Source: Bacteroides sp. MSB163 (GTDB lineage Bacteria > Bacteroidota > Bacteroidia > Bacteroidales > Bacteroidaceae). From it: a stretch of DNA of 64,000 nt. The translations under genes and the position numbers were made by a program. The first letter of the stretch is position 1, and every line of letters begins with the position of its first letter. The notes beneath the pieces were generated by a model, which was given only the letters and a program-made list of their open reading frames with translations, had not been told where the DNA came from and ran no database searches. This document shows, piece after piece, positions 9,036 to 16,412 of the stretch. The stretch lies in contig NZ_CP143867.1 of the NCBI RefSeq assembly GCF_036416795.1, forward strand, positions 1,860,001 to 1,924,000, in the 5' to 3' direction.

Positions 9036-9075
9036 AACCTTTGTTAACCTTAAATCTAATACTATGAAAAAAATC
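9011..9075 (-). ncRNA. Candidate ~65-nt small RNA with intrinsic terminator
   Basis: On the minus strand a full promoter match (TTTG at 9110-9113, 20-bp spacer, TATATTTG at 9082-9089) predicts a start near 9075. The transcript would run through an AT-rich stretch (TTAGATTTAAGGTTAACAAA) and end in a perfect 7-bp hairpin (GGAGTAC, loop AGCG, GTACTCC; 9018-9035) followed by seven T. There is no credible ORF in it. Promoter, length and terminator fit a free-standing sRNA. The exact ends are inferred and no known family was identified by name. Confidence 0.55.
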
Positions 9076-9081
9076 ACATGA

Positions 9082-9113
9082 CAAATATAACAGTTTACTA
9101 TATTCCTTCCAAA
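9082..9113 (-). promoter_or_regulatory. Promoter of the candidate sRNA
   Basis: Minus strand TTTG (9110-9113), 20-bp spacer, TATATTTG (9082-9089). Both boxes and the spacing match the Bacteroides housekeeping sigma consensus. Confidence 0.6.
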
Positions 9114-9212
9114 TCATAGCTTCTGTTTACTATTTCTTTTAGAATTCTTTCACGGATATTCACTGTTTTCGCACACGAGTTGTCTTTTTGATAGTATGCC
9201 GATGTGCTTAGG

Positions 9213-9365
9213 TCCGTGCGAGGTCCGTGCCTTTTCTGTATTTGCTCCGTATCTGCTCCGTGTCTGCTCCGTGTTATCTCCGTATCATCTCCGTATAGGG
9301 TCCCCTTTTTACGGACTTGGTACGGTCTTGGTACGGGCCTGATACGGTTCGGGTATGTACCTGAT
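9213..9365. repeat. 11-bp tandem array of TCCGT units facing an inverted ACGG array
   Basis: TCCGT begins at 9213, 9224, 9246, 9257, 9268, 9279 and 9290, and a degenerate TCTGT sits at 9235: eight units exactly 11 bp apart. After a short spacer (CCCCTTTTT) the inverted form ACGG occurs at 9311, 9322, 9333 and 9344, again every 11 bp. The two halves can fold on each other into a long imperfect hairpin. The variable part of each unit drifts while the TCCGT core is kept. A second copy of this family is at 53788-53877. Confidence 0.85.
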
Positions 9366-9570
9366 ACTTCAATGGAGTAAATAAATAGTATAATTATTCA
9401 GTTGCAAGGGCTTCATGATTATCTGTAAATCCTGCATTCAGGGAGGTATATGTAACTACAATCACGAGAATGTTTATCGCAAAGTTGCAAATCTGTTTCA
9501 TTCGTTTCACAGAACCTTTCACTCCCTGAAAAGAGTTATAGAATCTGTATTTATTTAAAATTATATGATA

Positions 9571-9578
9571 TACTTTTG
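9571..9578 (+). promoter_or_regulatory. Candidate -7 box of the fimbrillin operon
   Basis: TACTTTTG matches TAnnTTTG and lies 20 bp before the ATG at 9599, implying a very short leader. The -33 region has TTTA rather than TTTG. Confidence 0.5.
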
Positions 9579-9598
9579 CCTCTATACAAAGCAAAGTT

Positions 9599-10564
9599 AT
9601 GAGGGTTCGCGTCGGTTCATATATACTCTTAATACTCTTTTTTTTGATATTAGGAAAAGAAGAGGCGCGCGCTGAAAGATATGCGGCGAATGCTGATACT
9701 TGCAAAGTAGAAGACCGGATGGTGCAACCCGAAACGTGGGGGAGAGTTTATCAATGGATAACGAACGACCCGCAAGTGCCGGACCGGGAAGAAGTCCTGA
9801 CGTTGATAAAGTATCACTACGGAGACTTCGGGAAACTGATGAAGTTGCTGCGCCGGTTGAATGAAGGTAAAGCCTGGAGCTATTTATCGGAATATATATT
9901 TCTGAGGATAGAGAAGGCGAGAGAGATAGAAAATGATTTGTTCATAATAAAATTGTCGTTGCCTGCAGATAGTCTGCCGATACTGAAAATGGAGCCAGTG
10001 CCTGTTTCCGCTGCAATAGAGAATAAGAAAAAGAGAGAATTTAAAAATAGGACGGTATTAGCTATAAAAAACAATTTGCTGTATGATTTGGCACTGGCTC
10101 CAAATTTGGAAGTAGAATTGCCCGTAGGACGACGGTGGTCTTTGAATGTTGAATATAAATGTCCCTGGTGGTCGGACAATGCGCGTGGCTTCTGTTATCA
10201 GCTTCTTTCGGGAGGCGTCGAGGCACGTGTTTGGCTGGGAAACCGCAGGAAGCGCGACCAGTTGACGGGACATTTCGTGGGGGTATATGCCGAAGGGGGA
10301 GTGTACGATTTCCAATTGGACAAAGATAAAGGGTATCGGGGCAATCATTATGCAGCTTCCGGTCTGACTTATGGATATAGTTGCCAACTGGCCCGTTATC
10401 TGGCTCTTGAGTTCAGCGTGGGCATAGGCTATCTGGAGACGGAATACCGCAAATACACCACTTACGAAGAAGATTTGATTTGGACAAGTAGCGGGCGCTA
10501 TCATTTCATTGGGCCTACGAAAGCCAAAATCTCTTTGGTATGGCTCATTAAGCGTAGGAGGTGA
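9599..10564 (+). CDS. DUF3575-family protein, first gene of fimbrillin operon
   Basis: 321 aa. Signal peptide 1-~25 (ILLILFFLILG ... ARA). A middle region of unclear fold (~30-130) leads to a C-terminal DUF3575-type domain starting near AIKNNLLYDLALAPNLEVEL, with WSLNVEYKCPWWSDN and GYSCQLARYLALEFSVGIGY. That domain looks like a small outer-membrane barrel or porin-like fold and is commonly found next to DUF5119 and fimbrillin genes in Bacteroides. A role in fimbria export or anchoring is inference from that association. Its stop overlaps a possible GTG of the next frame, and the AGGAGG just before it may serve the next gene. Confidence 0.8.
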   Translation: MRVRVGSYILLILFFLILGKEEARAERYAANADTCKVEDRMVQPETWGRVYQWITNDPQVPDREEVLTLIKYHYGDFGKLMKLLRRLNEGKAWSYLSEYIFLRIEKAREIENDLFIIKLSLPADSLPILKMEPVPVSAAIENKKKREFKNRTVLAIKNNLLYDLALAPNLEVELPVGRRWSLNVEYKCPWWSDNARGFCYQLLSGGVEARVWLGNRRKRDQLTGHFVGVYAEGGVYDFQLDKDKGYRGNHYAASGLTYGYSCQLARYLALEFSVGIGYLETEYRKYTTYEEDLIWTSSGRYHFIGPTKAKISLVWLIKRRR

Positions 10565-10569
10565 AGGCT

Positions 10570-11523
10570 ATGAGGAATAGGATGTATATGTTTCTTTTGC
10601 TTCTATCCGGACTATCGGTGCTTTTGACAGGATGTAGCTTCAGAGACATGCTGGATGATTATCCCGTCAGTGGGGTACAGATAAAGTTCAACTGGGAGGG
10701 AGTGACGGACGAACTGCCCGAAGGTATGCGGGTCATCTTCTATCCAAAGAGCGAAGAAGGGAGAAAGGTGGAGAGTTACCTGTCGGTGGAAGGAGGTGAA
10801 GTGAAAGTGCCTCCGGGATATTATGACGTGGTGATTTACAATTATAATACGGAGTGTGTGCAGATTCGCGGCGATGGAGCGTATGAAACGATTGAAGCTT
10901 ATACGGGATATTGTTCGGGTCTTGACACAAGCGAGAAAATGGTGTGGGCACCCGACCCTTTGTATGTAGTAAGTATGAATGATATGAGAATAGAAAAGAG
11001 TGAGGATGTGTTGTTGATGGAATTCCAACCACGGCTGGTGGTTAGGCACTATTCTTTTGAAATAAAGGTGAAGGGATTGAAGAATGTAGCGAGCATTGTC
11101 TGCAATGTGGATGGGATGAATGGTTCTTATTGTATGAGTGATGGTACTTGTACGTCCAGCATTGCACCGATTTATGTAGAGGCCAATAGAGGGGATGCTG
11201 TGTTACGTGGCAGTTTCTCGGCTTTCTCTGCACCGACGTTCACAAGTACCCGCGCAGGCGGAGAGGTGACGATGAAGCTGTTGCTGATAAAGGTGGATCA
11301 TACGGTTCAGGAGGTTAAAGTAGATATTACAAAAGCTGTAGCTCCACCGCCACCTCCTTCGGGCGGGGAAGAAGAACCGGAACCGGAGACAGATATAGAG
11401 ATACCGATTGATGAAGAGATTGAGGTGGACGATGTGGAAGTGCCTCCAGGAGGTGGCGGAGGCATCGGAGGTGATGTGGGAGACTGGGATGATGAGACGA
11501 ATGTGGAGTTGCCCGTAGAATGA
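10570..11523 (+). CDS. DUF5119-family lipoprotein with acidic Pro/Glu/Gly-rich tail
   Basis: 317 aa from the ATG at 10570. An in-frame GTG at 10561 is possible, but AGGAGG at 10556-10561 is ideally spaced for 10570. Lipobox LLTGC (Cys22). The body (IKFNWEGVTDELPEGMRVIF, PPGYYDVVIYNYNTE) matches what I know of DUF5119, a family seen beside fimbrillins. The last ~65 residues are unusual: PPPPPSGGEEEPEPETD, then acidic stretches and a GGGGG run. The tail looks like a flexible wall- or surface-spanning linker. The operon order and lipid anchor suggest a fimbrial accessory or anchor subunit, which is inferred. Confidence 0.78.
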   Translation: MRNRMYMFLLLLSGLSVLLTGCSFRDMLDDYPVSGVQIKFNWEGVTDELPEGMRVIFYPKSEEGRKVESYLSVEGGEVKVPPGYYDVVIYNYNTECVQIRGDGAYETIEAYTGYCSGLDTSEKMVWAPDPLYVVSMNDMRIEKSEDVLLMEFQPRLVVRHYSFEIKVKGLKNVASIVCNVDGMNGSYCMSDGTCTSSIAPIYVEANRGDAVLRGSFSAFSAPTFTSTRAGGEVTMKLLLIKVDHTVQEVKVDITKAVAPPPPPSGGEEEPEPETDIEIPIDEEIEVDDVEVPPGGGGGIGGDVGDWDDETNVELPVE

Positions 11524-11563
11524 AAATAAAGAAATAAAATATTAACTTATAAAACAAACGGTT

Positions 11564-12544
11564 ATGAAGAAAATTTTATTGGCAGCCGTTGCTGCTTTGG
11601 CAATCGTAGGTTGCACACAGAATGAAGAGATTGAGAATGTTGGTAACAAAGCGGAGATTAACTTTGGGACAATAGTAAGTAAGACTACAAGAGCTGCTGT
11701 GACAACTATTGATTCTTTGCAGAAGAGCGGTTTTACTGTGTATGCTTATAATACAGGTGAAACAGAAATGAAGAATGTTGCAGCTAAAGGATTGGGAACT
11801 CCTTTCATGGACGGTGTAGCCGCTACATATTCTGCAAAATGGGAATTAGCAGGTGGTCCTTATTATTGGCCCTTTAACAGCAATGTACAGTTCTTTGCAT
11901 ATGCAACTGATGCAAGTGCTACATATAAATTGAATGATAGTGATATTTATCCAATCATTACCTATACTATAAATGATGATGCTTCTAGACAGAAAGATTT
12001 TGTAGTAGCGCAATTAATTAATCAAAAGAAGACGGAAAGTACTGTAAAACTTTCATTTCTTCATGCACTTACTCAAGTCAATTTTTCAGCGAAAGGCTCT
12101 AATACTGATTTGAAATATACAATATCCTCAATATCAATTGAAGGAGTTGCCAATACAGGTACTTATTCCTTTGCGGATAGTACATGGACAGTTACAGGAA
12201 CAGCAGGAAAATATATCTATCCTACTGCTGAAAATGCTCCTGTTTCTGGTACTACAGTCGCAGATTTAGACCAAGCAAAAGGTGCTTTAATGTTGATGCC
12301 ACAGGCTATGAGTACCAGTTCTAAAATTAAAGTTAGTTATAACGTTTATAATTCTAAAGATGTTCAGATTGATGAAGTTACTGATGCTGTAATATCTTTG
12401 GACAAAACAGCAAACTGGGAAGTAGGTAAGAAAGTGCGTTATACTTTAACGTTATCAAGTGAAGGAGCTACTATTAGCTTTGCACCTGAAGTAGGTAATT
12501 GGAATACTAACGATGATACCCCTGTCACTCCTCCCGCTGAATAA
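11564..12544 (+). CDS. Fimbrillin-family lipoprotein (Mfa-like)
   Basis: 326 aa. Lipobox IVGC (Cys17), typical of fimbrillins, which are exported as lipoproteins and then trimmed. The N-terminal strand region INFGTIVSKTTRAAVTTID contains the TRA sequence common in this family, where proteolytic maturation by an Arg-specific protease occurs in Porphyromonas relatives. YYWPFNSNVQFFAYA and a C-terminal VGNWNTND fit the Mfa/FimA-like fold. It is 40 bp after the DUF5119 gene and ends just before a strong terminator, so it is probably the most distal and structural subunit. Its sequence is visibly more AT-rich than the two upstream genes. Confidence 0.85.
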   Translation: MKKILLAAVAALAIVGCTQNEEIENVGNKAEINFGTIVSKTTRAAVTTIDSLQKSGFTVYAYNTGETEMKNVAAKGLGTPFMDGVAATYSAKWELAGGPYYWPFNSNVQFFAYATDASATYKLNDSDIYPIITYTINDDASRQKDFVVAQLINQKKTESTVKLSFLHALTQVNFSAKGSNTDLKYTISSISIEGVANTGTYSFADSTWTVTGTAGKYIYPTAENAPVSGTTVADLDQAKGALMLMPQAMSTSSKIKVSYNVYNSKDVQIDEVTDAVISLDKTANWEVGKKVRYTLTLSSEGATISFAPEVGNWNTNDDTPVTPPAE

Positions 12545-12569
12545 TCCTTTATAATTTCATAATTCTCCT

Positions 12570-12611
12570 CCCCTAAGACTTTCCCTTAAAAAAGTCTTAG
12601 GGGATTTTTTT
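12570..12611 (+). terminator. Strong intrinsic terminator of the fimbrillin operon
   Basis: Perfect 13-bp stem CCCCTAAGACTTT (12570-12582) and AAAGTCTTAGGGG (12591-12603), 8-nt loop, followed by ATTTTTTT. Confidence 0.92.
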
Positions 12612-12639
12612 GTATCTCAGCAAAATATTCATATTTTTG
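12609..12639 (+). promoter_or_regulatory. Promoter of the Cys-rich AraC regulator gene
   Basis: TTTG at 12609-12612, 19-bp spacer, TATTTTTG at 12632-12639, an exact match to the Bacteroides consensus. The start codon is at 12674. The -33 box overlaps the T run of the preceding terminator. Confidence 0.65.
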
Positions 12640-12673
12640 CGGCACAATAACAAACAAAAACATTCAATCTACA

Positions 12674-13519
12674 ATGCATGATTACTCCTCTTGCGGGGCG
12701 ACCATACTGTGCCAGGAATGTCCGAAGGCTGTGGACAACGCCATAATGTATGCTTCTCATCCCAGAGGCTTTCATCTCCCTGTTCAACAATGCGAAGAAA
12801 ACATCATGATTTTCCTGTTGAAAGGAGAAGTACTTATCAACAGTCAGGAGTATGCCGGAACCGTGTTGCGTGCTGGAGAATTCATTCTTCAAGCCATTGG
12901 TTCAAAGTATGAAGTTCTTGCTCTGACAGATGCCGAATGTGTTTGCTATCGTTTCAATCAGCCGGAACAATTCTGTGAAAAGCGTTATAAGCATATTATG
13001 GCAGAGGTAACTCCTCCGCTCATTTTCTCCCCTCTAAAGATAATCCCTGAACTGAATTTCTTTCTGGAAGCTTCGAAGTCCTATCTGACGGAAAAAAGGA
13101 TTTGCCGCGAACTGCTTTCCTTTAAGAGGAAAGAACTTGCCTTCATCCTCGGACAGTTTTATTCGGACTACGACCTCTCTATGTTGGTGCATCCGCTTTC
13201 CAAGTACACTTCCTCTTTTCAGTATTTTGTCCTGCAAAACCATACCAAGGTGAAGACTGTGGAAGAACTTGCCCAATTAGGCGGATACACCACCACCACC
13301 TTCCGGCGCATCTTCAACTCAGTTTTCCACAAACCTGTTTATGAGTGGATGATGGAGAAACGCAAAGAAAGTATAGCCTATGACCTTCGTTACACAGAAG
13401 CCACCATTTCCGAAATCTGCTATAAATATGGTTTCGAGTCTTTGCCCCATTTCTCCAACTTTTGTAAGAAGAACTTCGGCTCTTCTCCCCGTGGATTGCG
13501 GCACGAACAACCTGCATAG
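12674..13519 (+). CDS. AraC-family regulator with N-terminal cysteine cluster
   Basis: 281 aa. The C-terminal ~100 residues carry the AraC double helix-turn-helix (VEELAQLGGYTTTTFRRIF; ISEICYKYGFESLPHFSNFC). The N-terminal half is a cupin-like sensor region (IMIFLLKGEVLINSQEY, LRAGEFILQAIGS). Cys7, Cys13 and Cys16 (C-x5-C-x2-C), Cys40 and Cys101 occur at exactly the same positions as in the paralogue at 22546-23457; by my count about 50 of the first 108 residues match without gaps. The Cys set suggests a metal, Fe-S or thiol redox sensor (inference). It lies downstream of the fimbrillin operon under its own promoter, so its target is uncertain. Confidence 0.88.
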   Translation: MHDYSSCGATILCQECPKAVDNAIMYASHPRGFHLPVQQCEENIMIFLLKGEVLINSQEYAGTVLRAGEFILQAIGSKYEVLALTDAECVCYRFNQPEQFCEKRYKHIMAEVTPPLIFSPLKIIPELNFFLEASKSYLTEKRICRELLSFKRKELAFILGQFYSDYDLSMLVHPLSKYTSSFQYFVLQNHTKVKTVEELAQLGGYTTTTFRRIFNSVFHKPVYEWMMEKRKESIAYDLRYTEATISEICYKYGFESLPHFSNFCKKNFGSSPRGLRHEQPA

Positions 13520-13537
13520 ATCTTCGGATGAGCGCTG

Positions 13538-16312
13538 TTAGTGTTTGCGTTTGCCCAGTGGCTGATTAAATCGGTACTTCATTGAGATAACGAAATAGCT
13601 GCCTATCTGCTGAGTGTGGCGTTCATACAATCCGTCTGCCATAGCGCCACGGTAGTAATTCTTCTGCTGGCTGAGTATGTCCACCCAATTGGCAGACAGT
13701 TCGGCCTGTTTCTTTTTCAGGAAACGCCATGTGACGCTTGCATTCCAGACGAGTTGGTCGTCGTCTCCCTTGTTGATGTTCGTGCCGTTTCGGAAAGAGT
13801 AATTGGCATCCGTTCTTAGTTGTATACTTCCCGGGAGGTCGGCAAAGGTATTTAGCCCGAAGGTGTAATTGCGTGTGTATGTATCCGTCTCTAAAAGTGA
13901 GTTGGAAGAATGTTGGAAGTTCCACCTCCCGTTTAGGTCCAGATTACCCCATTTAGGTTGGTAGGATAGGCGCAGGTCACTGTTGAGGCCGGTGTTATGC
14001 GTGGCACTGCGTTCGGGTTGTTCGCTCTGGTTTTCGTTGATGAGGTTGACATCTTGTGCAAAGGAGCCTCCGGCATTTGCACTCAGGTTAAAGTTTTTGA
14101 TGCGCTTTTGATACCGGAATACGCCGTTTATGCTCCAGTTGCCGTTAATATTCACCGGATAAGTTTCACGTCCACCGGTTTGCTGGTTGTAGATCACTGC
14201 ACGGGTCTGACTATTGATTCTGTTATTCCAGTTCAGTGTGGCAAAAAGTCCTTCCTTTATATTTTGTGCTTCCAATCGTACAGATTGATTATAAGTAGGT
14301 TTCAAGTTAGGATTGCTTCGCGTGATGTTGAGCGGGTCACTGTTGTTGGTTGGTGAGATCAGATCGTATAGTGATGGTTGCCAGGTATTCCCATAATAAT
14401 TTAGGGTGATCCTGTTTTTCTTTTTCTGCCATGAGATGAAAAGCATGGGCTGAAAGCCGACTGAGTGGAGGGTGGTATCAGCTCTATGTAGACCTGTTTT
14501 CTGGTTCAGGCTGCGTCGCTCAGGTTGCACGGCTACTCCGGCATTGATGTTCCAAATGGTGTCGGAATAATTAAAGTGTAGGTTGATTCCATGTTGCAGG
14601 GTACTGCTATGGCTCCGGTTACTCAGGCTGTCGATGTAGCTCGCCTCATATCCTTCGGGCAGATAGCCGGGTTGTACTGCGGTTTCTTCCATAAAGCCGG
14701 ACAGGTCGTAGGTATTACGATCATTTTTCTGCTTACTGTAGTTGAGGTTATATGAAATCTGTGCGTGCAGTTTCTTGGAAAAAGGATGGCTGAACATCAG
14801 CCCGATGCCCTGTTGACAGTTGGGGGACAGGCTCGACGAGTATTGGTTACGGTAGAGTATGGAGTCGTTTCCTGCACTGTTCTTCAACTGATAATACGTG
14901 GTTGATGAGATAGAGAAGTTATTGTTGTCATTCTTGCTATCATTGTATTGTGCAGTCAGGCCGATAGAACTTCCTTTTTTATTAATCCGGCGCATGATAT
15001 TTGCATGGAAGGAATAGCGGTGTTGCTCTCCTTGCATTAGTGATCCCATGGCGATGTCATTGATTCTCAGCTCATCGGGTACATCGTTGATATGACTGAA
15101 AGGATTGAGAATATCCAGATGAGGATTTTCATTGAATGTGGCTTGGCGGTTATTGTTGGCATTATTATTCCGGACAAGGCTGAAATTACCGAAGAAATTG
15201 ACAAAGGTCAGGGTATCGACCTGCCAGTTTAAGCCCAAGGATGAATTCATATTGCGGCTATGGTTCGTATTATTGCCGGCAGAATACTGGTACTTATTGC
15301 CACTTGTCAGATATTGTTCGTTGTAGGATGTCGAAATATTACCCTGCTCGTTGTGGTGATAGGATACATTTCCGTTGAGTGTTAGTTGCTTATTGTACTT
15401 TTGGGTGAAATTTACGGCAATGTTCTCCTGTATGTTGTCCTTGTAGCTGGTCCGCATATGGAGGTTACCGGAATTGGCAATAACTGAGAAATTGTTTCCG
15501 TTATTTTTGAAGTAGTTGCCTTGCAGGTTGAAATCCTTTTTGTTGTTATTGCCGTATCCGGCTTTTCCCGATGCAAGTAGGGTACCGTTGAATTCTTCTT
15601 TGGTTTGCAGGTCGAGCACATAGTTCTCTTTCCCCGTGCTGACACCCGTCAGCTTTTCCAGCTTGCTTTTCTTATCGTACACTTTTATCTTGCTGATTAA
15701 CTCCACGGGAAGATTTTCCAGTGCCATCTTGTTGTCACCTGAGAAGAAGGCTTCACCGTTTACATTGATTTCGTTAATAGGCAGCCCGTTGTATTTCAGT
15801 GTTTTGGTTTCGCTGTCGTATTCCATTCCGGGGATACGTTTGACAAGTGTCTCCAGATACGAGCCTTCCGGTGTTTTGTAAGCTGCTGCATTGATGACGG
15901 TGGTATCTCCCACCTGATCTACGTCGCGCATCCGGGCTTTTACTGTCACTTCGCCCAATTCGATACCTTCTTCCAGCAAGATGCTGCCTAGGTTGATTGT
16001 TGAAGTGTTGCTGTCCAGTTTGCGGAAGACAGACTGCATTCCCGTATAAGAGGCTTTCAGTAAATATTGCGTTCCTTTTTGAGGGGTGAACTGAAGATTG
16101 AAACGACCGTCCGCGCCGCTTGCAACTCCTTTTACAAAGGTGGAATCCTTGCCTTTCAGGATAACAAGACTTGCATAGGGCAGAGGTTCTTCTCCTTTCT
16201 TGGTCTCTGATGTAGTGCACACTAGTCCTTTGACTGTCCTTGTTTTTTGAGCGAATAGAATAGTCGGAATCAGTAAGAATAGCAAAAGTAACCAGATTTT
16301 GTGCACGTTCAT
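13538..16312 (-). CDS. Outer-membrane beta-barrel family protein (TonB-receptor-like, no SusD partner)
   Basis: 924 aa. Signal peptide 1-~21 (WLLLLFLLIPTILFAQ). Residues ~27-115 form a CarboxypepD_reg-like domain (VKGLVCTTSETKKGEEPLPY; GVASGADGRFNLQF). A plug-like region follows (YLETLVKRIPGMEYDSETKT; VNGEAFFSGDNKMALENLP), then a long Asn/Tyr-rich barrel of the outer-membrane beta-barrel family 3 type. The C-terminus ends YRFNQPLGKRKH, not the usual aromatic last residue. No SusD gene is adjacent. Such proteins take up unidentified ligands, and the substrate cannot be called. It is convergent with the AraC gene (18-bp gap) and divergent from the histidine kinase. Confidence 0.85.
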   Translation of the reverse strand: MNVHKIWLLLLFLLIPTILFAQKTRTVKGLVCTTSETKKGEEPLPYASLVILKGKDSTFVKGVASGADGRFNLQFTPQKGTQYLLKASYTGMQSVFRKLDSNTSTINLGSILLEEGIELGEVTVKARMRDVDQVGDTTVINAAAYKTPEGSYLETLVKRIPGMEYDSETKTLKYNGLPINEINVNGEAFFSGDNKMALENLPVELISKIKVYDKKSKLEKLTGVSTGKENYVLDLQTKEEFNGTLLASGKAGYGNNNKKDFNLQGNYFKNNGNNFSVIANSGNLHMRTSYKDNIQENIAVNFTQKYNKQLTLNGNVSYHHNEQGNISTSYNEQYLTSGNKYQYSAGNNTNHSRNMNSSLGLNWQVDTLTFVNFFGNFSLVRNNNANNNRQATFNENPHLDILNPFSHINDVPDELRINDIAMGSLMQGEQHRYSFHANIMRRINKKGSSIGLTAQYNDSKNDNNNFSISSTTYYQLKNSAGNDSILYRNQYSSSLSPNCQQGIGLMFSHPFSKKLHAQISYNLNYSKQKNDRNTYDLSGFMEETAVQPGYLPEGYEASYIDSLSNRSHSSTLQHGINLHFNYSDTIWNINAGVAVQPERRSLNQKTGLHRADTTLHSVGFQPMLFISWQKKKNRITLNYYGNTWQPSLYDLISPTNNSDPLNITRSNPNLKPTYNQSVRLEAQNIKEGLFATLNWNNRINSQTRAVIYNQQTGGRETYPVNINGNWSINGVFRYQKRIKNFNLSANAGGSFAQDVNLINENQSEQPERSATHNTGLNSDLRLSYQPKWGNLDLNGRWNFQHSSNSLLETDTYTRNYTFGLNTFADLPGSIQLRTDANYSFRNGTNINKGDDDQLVWNASVTWRFLKKKQAELSANWVDILSQQKNYYRGAMADGLYERHTQQIGSYFVISMKYRFNQPLGKRKH

Positions 16313-16386
16313 GTCAGTCTTTTTATGTCAGTCACAAAATTAGAGAGTTTTCGTCATAAAATCTTCTTTTTTTATAGATATTATGC

Positions 16387-16394
16387 TACTTTTG
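16387..16394 (+). promoter_or_regulatory. -7 box that fixes the kinase start
   Basis: TACTTTTG matches TAnnTTTG. It lies just downstream of an in-frame ATG at 16383, so that ATG would not be in the transcript. The next ATG, at 16413, is therefore the likely start. Confidence 0.5.
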
Positions 16395-16412
16395 CTCAAT
16401 ATAAGTGATACA

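Larger units (their letters stand above)
8631..9598. other. 968-bp intergenic region between divergent sigma and fimbrial genes
   Basis: No convincing gene. It contains, in order, the sigma -7 box, the 22-bp TTGCCA/TGGCAA array, the sRNA candidate with promoter and terminator, the 11-bp TCCGT array and the fimbrial promoter. The few minus-strand ORFs here have no recognisable domains and run across repeats. Confidence 0.7.

Noticed and set aside
8757..9077. 106-codon minus-strand ORF
   Set aside because: Runs through the TTGCCA array and the sRNA candidate; the translation is repeat-derived.
9062..9079. Five-codon plus-strand mini-ORF (ATGAAAAAAATCACATGA) as a leader peptide
   Set aside because: The opposite strand has a full promoter and terminator across this sequence, which explains it better; no regulated gene follows within 500 bp.
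8746..9365. Repeat arrays considered as CRISPR
   Set aside because: Units are 11 or 22 bp with degenerate interiors and no unique spacers; no cas genes in the window.
9394..9705. 103-codon minus-strand ORF in the intergenic region
   Set aside because: Overlaps the start of the DUF3575 gene and the fimbrial promoter; no signal or domain.
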